The notes under the pieces: model-generated | Told to the model about the DNA's origin: nothing | Database searches by the model: none | Seen by the model: the letters and a program-made list of their open reading frames with translations, nothing else | Assembly (NCBI GenBank): GCA_020639295.1 | Contig: JACKGY010000003.1 | Coordinates: 496,001-560,000 of the forward strand | Direction: 5' to 3' | Length of the DNA: 64,000 nt | Source of the DNA: Planctomycetota bacterium | GTDB lineage: Bacteria; Planctomycetota; GCA-002687715; DRQF01 | Part shown: positions 18,867-27,542 of the stretch, piece by piece | How positions within the stretch are numbered: position 1 is the first letter of the stretch | How the letters are laid out: each line of letters opens with the position of its first letter | Translations under genes and position numbers: made by a program

Positions 18867-21265
18867 TCTTCGGCGCCGCGGCGCTCGCCTTCACCCTGGC
18901 CTCGCTGCTGCAGACCGTCGAACGCAGCGGCGCGGTGCCGCCCGCGGAGTTCGCTCCCGCCGCCGTCGTCTTCCGGGCGGCGCTCCCGCTCGCCGTCCTC
19001 GCCGTCCTGCTGCTGGTCCTCGATCTCGCGCTCGCCCTGCGTCGGCGGGCCCCCAGGATCGCCCTGCGCCTCGCTGCCGGCCTGGTGATCCTCGCCTCGG
19101 TGTGGTTTCCCGGCCTCCTGCCGCTGGGCATCCTGATCGGCGTCATCATCGTCCTCGGCACCGAAACGGGGCCGCCCCTCCGGCTTCCGGCGCCTGCGCG
19201 CTGGTCCCGGCTGCTCGCCACCTGGGGTCTCGCGGTCCTCGCCCTCGTGCCGGCGGTCTTCCTCCTCGTCGGACTGGAGTGGCTGCTGCGCGGACGGGGT
19301 TTCGTCGCCCGGGGACTCGTGGCCGAGGATCTCGTCGTTCCCTACCTCGGCGCCGCCGCGGGCTACGCCGCCTCGGCGGTGCTGAAGTGCGCCCTCTCCC
19401 TGCTCAGGGTCCTCGCCCTGAGCAGCCTCGCCCTGCTCCTGCTGCGCCGACTCCGACCCACGTTCGCCGGCCCCCTGGCGACCTGGCTGGTCGGGCTGAT
19501 CATCGTGCAGGAGCAGGTCCGCATCCTGCTCATGAGCCTGCGCGACGAGGTCGCCCAGCTCGATCTCGAGCCCCATCTGGGCGCGCTCGCGATCCTGGCC
19601 TTCCTCTTCGGTCAGCCGCTGGTCAGGAACATGATCACGCGCTGCCACGACCTGGCCGACCTGCCCCGGGCCCTCGCGCTCATCCCCGGCGGTTCGGCGC
19701 CGCGCCGCGGTCTCCTGATCAACACCCTGGTCCTGATCGGCTTCCTGCCCCTGCTCTATCCCGGGGTCGAGGACTACCGCGAGCGCTTCTTCGACTGCGT
19801 CGCCCTCTTCGCCATGCTGTTCAGCACCAGCCTGCTGGCGCGCCTGGGGCTGCCGCGGCTCGCCCGGCTCTGGCCCCTCGCGCTGCTCGTCCTCCTCGCC
19901 GGACTGATCGCCTTCTTCAGCCTCGGCCGGCGTCCGGATCTGCGCCTGATCGCCTACGAGTACTCCCGTTTCGGCGGCTTCGGGGCCAGCGCGCCTTGGG
20001 ATCGCTGGGTCGCGACCTCCGCCGGCATCGGCTTCGCCGCCCCGGCGACCGTGAACCCCTGGGCAGCGGCCCCCGATGCCGACTCCGGCCGGCCGAGCGG
20101 AAGCGCCGCGCGCCCGCCGATCCTGCTCTTCCTCTGGGACGCGGCCCGCCCGGATCGGATGTCGCTCCACGGCTACGACCGGCGCACCACGCCGGCCCTC
20201 GAGCGGCTGGCCGCAAGCTCCGCCGTCTTCGACCTGGCGCGCTCGACCGCGACCGCCACGACCCTCGGCGTCCGCAACATGCTCTCCGGCCGCTACAACA
20301 GCCGCTTCATGCTGGCCACGGACCATCCGCCCTTCCTGGTCAGCGCCCTCGCCGCGCGCGGCTACGACGACTTCTTCGTCACCGTGACGGACAACGACTT
20401 CAACGGCATCAGCGACGAGTCCTTCCTGCGCGGCTGGGATTCCGCCGCGGCGCGCCCGGCCTTCCACTTCGAGACCTATCCGAACCGCGATCACATCAAG
20501 CCCGACGCCGAGAAGATCGCCGATCTGCTCGACCACCTGGACCGGCGGCTGCGCGAGCGCGGCGATCTCGATCGTCTCTTCGCCTACGTCCACCTCACCG
20601 GAACCCACACGCCCTGGCGCAACGACCAGCCGGTGGTCGACTACGGTTCGAGCGCGCTCGATCGCTACGACGGCGAGATGCGCAAGCTGGATGCCCTCCT
20701 CGACCGGGTGCTGCGCTGGCTCGAGGAACGCGGGCAGCTCGACGACTGCGTCGTCATGGTCACCGCCGACCACGGGACCGGACTCGGCGAGCACGGTCGC
20801 CTCGCCGGCTTCTTGCCCTACGAGGAGCAGCTCCGCATCCCGCTCCTGCTGCACGTTCCGGGCGGAAGCGCGAGCCGGATCGAGGCGCCGGTCGCCAACA
20901 TCGACATCGCGCCGACCCTGCTGGCGCTCGCGGGGACGGCGATGCCCGGCGACGGGCGCTCGTTGCTACCGCTGCTCGCCGGTGGCTCGCTGCCACCACG
21001 ACCGCTGGTCGCCTTCTGCGCCTTCCAGGACTCCTACGCCGTCTTCGATCCCGAGGGCCGCTTCAAGCTGCACCATCACCGCGGCCGTGGCTACGAGGCG
21101 CTCTTCGATCTCGGGAACGACCCGCGCGAGCGCGAGAATCTCGTCCAGGCCGAGCCGGCCCGCGCCGCCGAGCTGCGCGCCTACCTCGAGAACTTCCTCT
21201 GGCAGGGGCGCGCGCGCTATGGCAATCCCTTCCACTATCGGGCCTGGCGGCCGGCCGGGCGGTGA
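18863..21265 (+). CDS. Membrane-anchored alkaline-phosphatase-superfamily (sulfatase-like) enzyme
   Basis: An 800-residue protein: roughly ten hydrophobic segments over residues 1-375, then an extracytoplasmic sulfatase-fold domain. Metal-binding motifs are LWDAARPDRMS (D426) and TADHGTGLGEHG (D636, H637). The nucleophile region reads TATTLGVRN followed by MLSGRY. Aligned on the GR, Thr466 occupies the place of the sulfatase Cys/Ser, and the CxPSR maturation signature is missing. This resembles Thr-using phosphotransferases such as LTA synthase or phosphoethanolamine transferases more than true sulfatases. The start overlaps the EI24 gene (ATGA), suggesting joint work at the membrane. Substrate unknown. 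Confidence 0.8.
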   Translation: MIFGAAALAFTLASLLQTVERSGAVPPAEFAPAAVVFRAALPLAVLAVLLLVLDLALALRRRAPRIALRLAAGLVILASVWFPGLLPLGILIGVIIVLGTETGPPLRLPAPARWSRLLATWGLAVLALVPAVFLLVGLEWLLRGRGFVARGLVAEDLVVPYLGAAAGYAASAVLKCALSLLRVLALSSLALLLLRRLRPTFAGPLATWLVGLIIVQEQVRILLMSLRDEVAQLDLEPHLGALAILAFLFGQPLVRNMITRCHDLADLPRALALIPGGSAPRRGLLINTLVLIGFLPLLYPGVEDYRERFFDCVALFAMLFSTSLLARLGLPRLARLWPLALLVLLAGLIAFFSLGRRPDLRLIAYEYSRFGGFGASAPWDRWVATSAGIGFAAPATVNPWAAAPDADSGRPSGSAARPPILLFLWDAARPDRMSLHGYDRRTTPALERLAASSAVFDLARSTATATTLGVRNMLSGRYNSRFMLATDHPPFLVSALAARGYDDFFVTVTDNDFNGISDESFLRGWDSAAARPAFHFETYPNRDHIKPDAEKIADLLDHLDRRLRERGDLDRLFAYVHLTGTHTPWRNDQPVVDYGSSALDRYDGEMRKLDALLDRVLRWLEERGQLDDCVVMVTADHGTGLGEHGRLAGFLPYEEQLRIPLLLHVPGGSASRIEAPVANIDIAPTLLALAGTAMPGDGRSLLPLLAGGSLPPRPLVAFCAFQDSYAVFDPEGRFKLHHHRGRGYEALFDLGNDPRERENLVQAEPARAAELRAYLENFLWQGRARYGNPFHYRAWRPAGR

Positions 21266-21271
21266 ACGCGG

Positions 21272-23893
21272 TCAACGCAGGATCCGGTAGGGATCGAGCG
21301 GCAGGTCGTAATTGACCCGGGTCAGAGCCAGGCGGACCGGACGGTGCAAGGGGATCAGCACGGCCTCGCGCTCGATCATCCGATCGATCTGCGCCAGCAG
21401 GTTGGCACGCTTGCCCTGGTCCGGTTCCCGGGCGAGCGCGGCCACCAGTTCCAGGAACCGGACTGGCGGTCCGATGGCTCCGCTGTCGGGGCCGAAGCGG
21501 CTGATCAGGCTCAGATGCGGATCGTAGGGCCCGCCCCAGCTCCGATCGACGAGAAGGTCGAAGTCGCCGCCGGCGCGGGCCGCGTCGTAGGCCGGGGGCT
21601 CCAGGATCGCCAGCTCGATCCCGGGGCCGCGGGCCGCCGCGACCGCGCGCAGGGCGCGAGCGACGTCCGCCTGCCAGGGCTCGGCGCGGTTCACCAGGAG
21701 GCGGAGCGGGCCCCGCGATCCGGCGGCCGTGCCGGACTCCGGAACGGCGACGCCACCGTCCTCAGCCACCGTTCCGGCCCAGTTGTCGACCGGCTTGGCC
21801 TGGCCGCCCTCCAGGGTCCGTATCAGCTCGTTCGTCATCGTCCGAGGCAGGAGAGCGCGCCGCCCCTCCGCGGAGTCGAGCCCGGGTCGAGCGGCGTTCG
21901 GCACCAGGTAGAAGAAGGGGTTGCGCGGCGTGTCGCGACGCTTGAGCCTGACCCAGTTGTCACGAGGACCGCCGCCCTCCAGGGTGCCACGGTCCACCCG
22001 CCGCTCCCAGCCGTCGATCACGAGGTCGACCCGGCCGTCCGCGATGGCTCGCCGGAAACCGGCCGGCCCGCCCTCGACCGCCACCAGCTCGAAGGCCGGG
22101 TGCCCGTCCGCGTCGACGTAGCGCAAACGGTCCCGGGTCATCGTCTCGACTTCCGGCCGCAGGGGGCCACTGCCCAGGGGCCGTAGGAAGCGCCCCTCGG
22201 CGTCGAGGGCCGCCGGCGCCCGGAGCCCGCAGGGATTCACCGCCAGGATGTCCTCCTCGACCGCCCAGGGCTCGTTCAGGCGGAAGACGACGAGATCCTC
22301 GCCGACCACGTCGACCTGGCGGAGCTGGCGCGCCAGGCCGAGCCAGGAATGTTCCCTGGCGCCGATCAGGCGCCGGAAGTGCGCGGCCACCGACGCGGCG
22401 TCGATCGGGCTGCCATCCTGGAAGCGCCCGTGGGCGGCGAGCCTGAAGAACCAGCTCCGGCCCTCGTCCTCGAACCACCATTGCCGGGCCAGGCCCGGCG
22501 CGAGCTGCCCCTGGTCGTCACGACTGAGGAGCGTGGCGAAGGTGGCCGACTTGGTGAAGAAGCCGCCGCCGTAGCGATAGGGATCGATCTCCCGGGCCGG
22601 CGGGATCGCCTCGACCGCCACCCGCAGGGGGGCCTTCTCCGGACCGGTGGCGCTCGGCGCCGCCGGGGAGTCGGCCGATGACTCCGCCTTGCCGGCGTCC
22701 GACCCGGGGGCGGCAGGCCTTGCCGCTCGGCGCGCGTCGGCTCGTTCACGGCTCAGGAGGACCACGCGACCGGAATAGCCGGAGGCGATGATCTCCTCGG
22801 TCTCGTTGCGTCCATCCAGCTCGGCCTTGGCCAGCCAGTGGCCCTTGTCGCGATCGACGAAGAGCGTCGTCGCCGTGAACGGGCCGGGGCCCTTGCGCTC
22901 CAGCAGTTCGACCTTGCCGGAGTAGCCGAAGATCGCCAGGGTCTCGGTCTCAGGGTCATCGGCGAAGCGACCGGCGACGAGGCCGCGCGGCCCCTGTTCG
23001 CCACGATGGATGACCTCGCGGCTGAAGCCGCCCTGGCCGTCCGGCGCGATCCGGAGATAGACGCCGTCGTCACGGGTCAGGTAGAGGCAATCGGCGAAAC
23101 GTCCGACCCCGCGGCTCAACCGGCCCAGCCCCTGGGGCTCGGTGAGGATGACCTCGTCGGTGAAGCGCATGGCCTGGTCGCGGACGATCTCCAGGCGCCG
23201 ACGCACGAGCTGACCGGCCCGGCTCACGGTCCAGAGATCGCGGCGCGGCAGCGGTCCGGCGGCGGGCGCGATCAGGGCGTCCCGCACCCGGCCCTCGACT
23301 CGCTGGATCTCGCTCACCGATGGCTCGACCGAGTCGCCCGACTCCGGGCAGCGATACTCGAAGACGCGTCCGGACATGAGGAAGATCAGCGCCCGATCGC
23401 GGTTCTTCGGGGTCGCGACCGGCACGGTGATGATCGTGTGGATCTCCTCGCCCGGGAACTCCGCGCGCAACAGGATGTCGGCATGGCCCGCGGCGCGCGG
23501 CCTCACCTCGTAGAGACGGCCGCCGGCACCGCCGAGCAAGAGCACGCCCTCGCCCATGGCGAAGCGGCCCTGGTCCATCGGCGCCAGCCAGCGTCCATCC
23601 AGCACCGTCGCCTTGGGGGTCCACTTGCCCGAATAGGAGATGAGGATCGTCCCCCGACCGCGGTCGTCGCAGGCGACGATCTCGGGGCAGGCCAGCTCCG
23701 GATAGAGCTGAAAGGACTTGACGCACCAGACCCCGCAGCCGGCGTCGAAGACCAGCGAGGTCTGCCAGCCCTCCCGCTCCTCGAGGATCACCTCCTCCTC
23801 CGCCGGATCGCCCTGGGCGGGTAGGCTCCGAACGAGAGCGAGCTGGACGAGGGCAAGAAGGAGAAGGGCCGCGATATGTCGATGCCTGTTCAT
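21272..23893 (-). CDS. Secreted beta-propeller fused to an SBP_bac_5 solute-binding domain
   Basis: An 873-residue exported protein. The signal peptide ends LVRSLPA before Q27. Residues about 40-385 look like FG-GAP/propeller repeats with a recurring YSG(K/R) motif at about 87, 324 and 373. Residues 386-422 are a Pro/Ala/Ser-rich linker. From about 424 a family 5 periplasmic binding protein follows: FATLLSRDDQGQLAPGLAR, WWFEDEGRSWFFRLAAHGRF and FQDGSPIDAASVAAHF are clear dipeptide/nickel binding-protein motifs. There is no permease or ATPase gene beside it. It is convergent with the preceding gene, 6 bp apart. The ligand is unknown. Confidence 0.78.
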   Translation of the reverse strand: MNRHRHIAALLLLALVQLALVRSLPAQGDPAEEEVILEEREGWQTSLVFDAGCGVWCVKSFQLYPELACPEIVACDDRGRGTILISYSGKWTPKATVLDGRWLAPMDQGRFAMGEGVLLLGGAGGRLYEVRPRAAGHADILLRAEFPGEEIHTIITVPVATPKNRDRALIFLMSGRVFEYRCPESGDSVEPSVSEIQRVEGRVRDALIAPAAGPLPRRDLWTVSRAGQLVRRRLEIVRDQAMRFTDEVILTEPQGLGRLSRGVGRFADCLYLTRDDGVYLRIAPDGQGGFSREVIHRGEQGPRGLVAGRFADDPETETLAIFGYSGKVELLERKGPGPFTATTLFVDRDKGHWLAKAELDGRNETEEIIASGYSGRVVLLSRERADARRAARPAAPGSDAGKAESSADSPAAPSATGPEKAPLRVAVEAIPPAREIDPYRYGGGFFTKSATFATLLSRDDQGQLAPGLARQWWFEDEGRSWFFRLAAHGRFQDGSPIDAASVAAHFRRLIGAREHSWLGLARQLRQVDVVGEDLVVFRLNEPWAVEEDILAVNPCGLRAPAALDAEGRFLRPLGSGPLRPEVETMTRDRLRYVDADGHPAFELVAVEGGPAGFRRAIADGRVDLVIDGWERRVDRGTLEGGGPRDNWVRLKRRDTPRNPFFYLVPNAARPGLDSAEGRRALLPRTMTNELIRTLEGGQAKPVDNWAGTVAEDGGVAVPESGTAAGSRGPLRLLVNRAEPWQADVARALRAVAAARGPGIELAILEPPAYDAARAGGDFDLLVDRSWGGPYDPHLSLISRFGPDSGAIGPPVRFLELVAALAREPDQGKRANLLAQIDRMIEREAVLIPLHRPVRLALTRVNYDLPLDPYRILR

Positions 23894-23968
23894 GGGGGCC
23901 AGTCTACCAGCCCCGCCGAGCCCGGGCAGCCTCGATCCCCTTCGCTCGCCGTCCCCGCCGGTCCGGAG

Positions 23969-24154
23969 TCAGTCTTCGTCGTGGGCCACGCTGTGGGAAC
24001 CGAGCAACTGGTCGAGGTCCAGCTCGGCCAGCTCGGACTCGGCGAAGGTGGCCACGACCGTGGCGATACCGCAGAAGGGGCAGATCTCGCCGAGGCTGCC
24101 CCAGGACCAGCGGTTGCAGGACTCGCAGACGCCCAGTCGCGTGATTCGGCTCAT
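23969..24154 (-). CDS. Small zinc-ribbon protein
   Basis: A 61-residue protein with two CxxC knuckles (C10-C13 in CESC, C25-C28 in CPFC), a rubredoxin- or zinc-ribbon-like fold, and an acidic tail. AGGAGG lies seven bases before the ATG, a strong ribosome site. It lies downstream of tRNA-Val on the same strand. No function can be assigned; it may bind nucleic acid or a protein partner. Confidence 0.75.
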   Translation of the reverse strand: MSRITRLGVCESCNRWSWGSLGEICPFCGIATVVATFAESELAELDLDQLLGSHSVAHDED

Positions 24155-24182
24155 GTGTCGTCCTCCTGGGACGAGTCTGCCG

Positions 24183-24202
24183 CCCCGGCATGGGGGCCGG
24201 GG
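24183..24202 (-). terminator. Hairpin between tRNA-Val and zinc-ribbon gene
   Basis: CCCCGGC and GCCGGGG pair (7 bp) around a 6-nt loop, 30 nt past the tRNA 3' end. There is no U-run; it could be a processing or termination structure. Confidence 0.3.
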
Positions 24203-24231
24203 GAATCCGCGATGGGCTTTGCGTCAAGGCG

Positions 24232-24305
24232 TGGGCGATGAGGGACTCGAACCCCCGACCTACTGGGTGTAAACCAGACGCTCTGACCAGCTGAGCTAAT
24301 CGCCC
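24232..24305 (-). tRNA. tRNA-Val (UAC anticodon)
   Basis: A 74-nt cloverleaf on the minus strand. The acceptor stem is GGGCGAT/ATCGCCC, the D-stem GCTC/GAGC, the anticodon loop TTTACAC with anticodon TAC at 24271-24269, and the T-loop TTCGAGT with a GGGGG/CCCTC stem. Discriminator base is A; CCA is not encoded. The outermost anticodon-stem pair (27-43) is a U-U mismatch. No integrase or duplicated tRNA end is nearby, so it is not serving as an integration site here. Confidence 0.96.
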
Positions 24306-24328
24306 CTACGGGGCCACCCCCGCGCTTG

Positions 24329-24357
24329 CATATCTATCCTGCCGGCGCAGATTTATC
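24329..24357 (-). promoter_or_regulatory. Candidate tRNA-Val promoter
   Basis: Minus strand: TTGATA (-35, five of six), 17-bp spacer, TAGATA (-10), ending 24 bp before the mature tRNA. It lies in the only AT-rich patch of the region. Confidence 0.5.
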
Positions 24358-24444
24358 AAAGGGGCTGAATGCTCCGATACTTGCCGGGACGCGGCCGACT
24401 GTTACTAATGGGCCCCGCCAGCCGTCGAACACTGGAGCCTTGGC

Positions 24445-25743
24445 ATGCGCATTGGCGTCATCGGTACCGGATACGTGGGACTCGTGGTCGGCACCTGCTT
24501 CGCCGACACCGGCAACGAAGTGGTCTGCGCCGACGTGAACGCGGACAAGATCGCGATGCTCCAGCGGGGCGAGGTCCCGATCTACGAGCCCGGTCTCGAC
24601 GCCATGATCGCCCACAACGTCGAGGAGGGCCGCCTCAGCTTCACCACCGACACGGGCAGTGCCGTCCGGGATGCCGAGGTCGTGTTCATCGCCGTCGGCA
24701 CCCCCGAGGGCGAGGACGGCTCGGCCGACCTCAAGTACGTCCTCGCGGTCGCCAAGCTGATCGGCGAGAACATGAACGGCTACAAGATCGTCGTCGACAA
24801 GAGCACGGTGCCGGTCGGCACGGCCGAGAAGGTCGCGGCCGCGATCCGGGCCGAGACCGAGCAGGAGTTCTCGGTGGTCTCGAACCCGGAGTTCCTCAAG
24901 GAAGGCGCCGCCATCGACGACTTCCTGAAGCCCGACCGGGTGGTGATCGGCGTCGGCGACGAGCGCGCCCGCGCCCGCATGGAGGAGCTCTACCGCCCCT
25001 TCACGCGCACCGGCAAACCGATCATGTTCATGGACGTGCGCTCCGCCGAGCTCACCAAGTACGCGGCCAACGCCATGTTGGCGACCCGCATCTCCTTCAT
25101 GAACGAGATCGCTCGCCTCTGCGACCTGCTCGGCGCCAACGTCAACGACGTCCGGCGCGGCATGGGTTCGGACAGCCGGATCGGCTACTCCTTCCTCTTT
25201 CCTGGCGTCGGCTACGGCGGCTCCTGTTTCCCGAAGGACGTCAAGGCGCTGATGCGTACCGCCGGCGAACAGGACTACGACTTCCGGATCCTCGCCGCGG
25301 TCGAGGCGGTGAACGACGCCCAGAAGAGGCGCCTGTTCGAGATGGCCTCGAAGCACTACGGCGGCGACCTCTCCGGCAAGACCTTCGCCGTCTGGGGCCT
25401 CGCCTTCAAGCCGAAGACCGACGACATGCGCGAGGCTCCGAGCCTGGTCCTGATCGAGAAGCTCCTCGCCGCCGGCGCCAAGGTCCAGGCCAACGACCCG
25501 GCCGCGACCGAGACCGCCCGCCGCGTCCTCGGGGACCGGATCAGCTACCATCACAAGCCGAAGGACGCCCTGCGCGGTGCCGACGCCCTGTTCCTGGTGA
25601 CGGAATGGAACGAGTACCGGGCACCGGACTTCCGTTTCCTCGCCGAGAACCTCCGCGACAAGGTGGTCTTCGACGGCCGCAACATCTACCAGCGCGCGCT
25701 GCTCGAGGCCGCCGGCCTGACCTACTACGGCATCGGCGTCTGA
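24445..25743 (+). CDS. ugd: UDP-glucose 6-dehydrogenase
   Basis: A 432-residue NAD-dependent dehydrogenase that oxidises UDP-glucose to UDP-glucuronate, a precursor of acidic polysaccharides. The N-terminal Rossmann motif is GVIGTGYVGLV, the catalytic cysteine is C261 in GYGGSCFPKD, and the C-terminal UDP-binding domain has WGLAFKPKTDDMREAPS. GGAG lies about eight bases before the ATG. A closely related GDP-mannose dehydrogenase is the main alternative, but the overall motifs favour UDP-glucose. It is a single gene, between tRNA-Val and the sigma-factor operon. Confidence 0.93.
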   Translation: MRIGVIGTGYVGLVVGTCFADTGNEVVCADVNADKIAMLQRGEVPIYEPGLDAMIAHNVEEGRLSFTTDTGSAVRDAEVVFIAVGTPEGEDGSADLKYVLAVAKLIGENMNGYKIVVDKSTVPVGTAEKVAAAIRAETEQEFSVVSNPEFLKEGAAIDDFLKPDRVVIGVGDERARARMEELYRPFTRTGKPIMFMDVRSAELTKYAANAMLATRISFMNEIARLCDLLGANVNDVRRGMGSDSRIGYSFLFPGVGYGGSCFPKDVKALMRTAGEQDYDFRILAAVEAVNDAQKRRLFEMASKHYGGDLSGKTFAVWGLAFKPKTDDMREAPSLVLIEKLLAAGAKVQANDPAATETARRVLGDRISYHHKPKDALRGADALFLVTEWNEYRAPDFRFLAENLRDKVVFDGRNIYQRALLEAAGLTYYGIGV

Positions 25744-25790
25744 GATGGGTCACCGCCCGCGCCGCAGCGGCGCGAGCGGTGCCGGGCGAC

Positions 25791-26558
25791 TCAGGGATCG
25801 ATCACCGGCAAGGGCGTGAGACTCTTGCGCGCCGACAGCGCGGCCAGGCCCCGGGCCACCGATTCCCAGTGCTTGCCGTCCTTGAAGCGTCGCGCCATCA
25901 AGGCATCGAGGCGCTCGAGTTCGGCGGTCGCCTGCTGCCACTGACGACAGCGCAGGAGGACCCCGAGGCGCAGCTGGCAGGCCTCGAGATTCTGGCGCCA
26001 GAGCCCCGGATGGGCTTCGATCACCTCGTCCGCAAGGCGCAGGGCGCTGGCCCAGCGCTTCTGGTCCCGGGCCTGGGCGCCGAGGTCGAGCCGGGCCTCG
26101 GCCACCTCTTTCTCCTCGTCCGGGAACTCGCGGATCAGGCGCTCGAGCAGGGCCGTGGCCGCCTCGGGTTCCTTCCGCCGGCGCTCCAAGGCCGCCGCCG
26201 CGGCCAGGGCCCGGGCCTTCAGCTTCCCGGGTGCCGGGAGGTCGAGAACCGCGAGCAGGCTGGCACGGGCCTCGTCGGGCCGCGCCAGCTTCTGCAGCAG
26301 CGCCGCGGCCTCGAGCAGGGCGTTGGCCCGCTCCTCGACGGCGTCGGGCCAGCGCTCGCCCACCGCCTGGAACAGGGTCAAGGCCTCGTCCAGGACCGCC
26401 TTCTTGTCCTCGTCCTCCAGGCCCCGCGCCGAGGCGAGGCTCTTGCGCGCGGCCGCCAGGCAGCTCCGGGCATCGTCCTGGGCCTGGAGAGCAGAGGTCG
26501 GAAGGAGTGTCGCCAGGGCGAGGATCGTCGCCAGGGCGAGGTTTCTGAGATCTAGCAT
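25791..26558 (-). CDS. Secreted helical-repeat (TPR-like) protein
   Basis: A 255-residue, Ala/Leu/Glu/Arg-rich protein. The signal peptide covers about the first 25 residues (NLALATILALATLL), with likely cleavage after LQA before Gln. The rest is repeated helical pairs in TPR style (ARSCLAAARKSLASARGL, ATALLERLIREFPDEEKE). ATG 26558 or 26570 may be used. It is the third gene of the sigma / anti-sigma operon, 28 bp after the anti-sigma gene. It may sense or build something outside the cytoplasm that the sigma factor responds to; this is inference. Confidence 0.65.
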   Translation of the reverse strand: MLDLRNLALATILALATLLPTSALQAQDDARSCLAAARKSLASARGLEDEDKKAVLDEALTLFQAVGERWPDAVEERANALLEAAALLQKLARPDEARASLLAVLDLPAPGKLKARALAAAAALERRRKEPEAATALLERLIREFPDEEKEVAEARLDLGAQARDQKRWASALRLADEVIEAHPGLWRQNLEACQLRLGVLLRCRQWQQATAELERLDALMARRFKDGKHWESVARGLAALSARKSLTPLPVIDP

Positions 26559-26586
26559 CGGACCATCCATCCGGGCCCGCGTCGGC

Positions 26587-26856
26587 TCAGGACCCGGAGA
26601 CCGGGTCGGGGGTTTCGTCGTCGTCCTGCCCATCGATCTCGGCCCGGACCGCGTCCGCGAGCCGCCTCGCCCGCTCGGCGAGGCCGAGTTCCAGGATCGC
26701 GGCCCGGCCGATCTCGTCCTCGGCGCGCAAGGTCTCGAGACGCTCCCGCCAGGCCGGATCGTTGATCAGCTTCTTCTCGACCAGGGCATGCTCACGCGCG
26801 GCCAGCTCGCCATCGAGGTAGCGCCAGAGGAGATCGTCGTCAGCTTCGTTCGGCAT
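26587..26856 (-). CDS. Small soluble anti-sigma-factor-like protein
   Basis: An 89-residue, strongly charged helical protein. The N-terminal DDDLLWRYLDGELAAREHALV closely resembles the start of zinc-finger anti-sigma factors (zf-HC2), but there is no Cys and no membrane segment. Its start lies inside the sigma gene (17-bp overlap), the usual arrangement for a cognate anti-sigma factor. If it binds the sigma factor it does so as a soluble, zinc-free protein. Confidence 0.7.
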   Translation of the reverse strand: MPNEADDDLLWRYLDGELAAREHALVEKKLINDPAWRERLETLRAEDEIGRAAILELGLAERARRLADAVRAEIDGQDDDETPDPVSGS

Positions 26857-27430
26857 CGAGGCGCCTCCATTCGGCGGCGATCCGCTCGAGGCGGACCCGG
26901 AGCGCGGCCCGGCACCGGGCGAGTCGCGCCTTCACCTGGGTGACGGTCAAGCCGAGCCGCTCCGCCATCTCGCGGTAGCTCAGTTCCTGTTCGTAGCGCA
27001 GCCGGAGCAGCTCCAAGGCCTCGTCCGGCAGGACCTGGAGTTCGCGCAGGGCCTCCTCGGCCAGCTCCCGGCGCGCCAGCTCCTCGCCGATCCCAGGCGC
27101 GTCGACCGCCAGGGCCTCGGCCGGAAGTTCGTCGAGGACACCGACCTCGTCGCCCGGACGGAACCGACGCCGGAGGGCATCGAAGGCGGCGCAGCGCGCG
27201 ATCTGCCACAACCACATCCGGAAGCTCCGGGGGTCGCGGAGCCGGTCGAGGTTGCGCCAGGCCCTCAGGAAGGCGAGCTGGCTGATCTCCTCGGCCCGAT
27301 CGGCATCGCGCAGGATGCGGGTCAGGCCACGGATCAGGTCCGGGGCCATCAGGCGGACCAGGTCGGCGAAGGCTCGCTGGTCTCCTCGGGCACTGTCGGC
27401 GATGAGGGCGCGTTCGCGCTCCGGGTTCAT
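26840..27430 (-). CDS. ECF-type RNA polymerase sigma factor
   Basis: A 196-residue extracytoplasmic-function sigma factor. Region 2 spans about residues 20-85 (DRAEEISQLAFLRAWRNLDRL, WLWQIARCAAFDALRRR) and region 4 spans about 130-185 (LPDEALELLRLRYEQELSYRE, then the recognition helix LTVTQVKARLARCR). Start ATG 27430, with AAGAGG upstream. An overlapping small helical protein downstream is the likely anti-sigma factor. I could not identify its own target promoter in the 57 bp between the terminator and the ATG. Confidence 0.9.
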   Translation of the reverse strand: MNPERERALIADSARGDQRAFADLVRLMAPDLIRGLTRILRDADRAEEISQLAFLRAWRNLDRLRDPRSFRMWLWQIARCAAFDALRRRFRPGDEVGVLDELPAEALAVDAPGIGEELARRELAEEALRELQVLPDEALELLRLRYEQELSYREMAERLGLTVTQVKARLARCRAALRVRLERIAAEWRRLDAERS

Positions 27431-27487
27431 GGTCGTCCTCTTGGCACTCCAGTGAGGAAGGTCGAGAACGGTGGGCCTGGGTGACGC

Positions 27488-27520
27488 AAAAAAAGAGGAG
27501 GTCGGGATGCCCCGACCTCC
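27488..27520 (-). terminator. Strong intrinsic terminator
   Basis: On the minus strand GGAGGTCGGG pairs perfectly with CCCGACCTCC around a GCAT loop, followed by TC and seven T residues. It is the only textbook Rho-independent terminator I found in the window. It ends transcription of the 60-residue gene at 27543-27725, just before the sigma-factor gene. Confidence 0.9.
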
Positions 27521-27542
27521 CCCCTTCACTGGTTCGGATTCC

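Noticed and set aside
18656..20854. A 730-codon minus-strand frame opposite the sulfatase-like gene
   Set aside because: Composition (Glu/Gln/Gly/Arg-rich, no hydrophobic pattern) marks it as a complement of the membrane-protein coding frame.
24232..24305. tRNA-Val as an integration site for a mobile element
   Set aside because: No integrase, no duplicated tRNA 3' end and no change in composition on either side.
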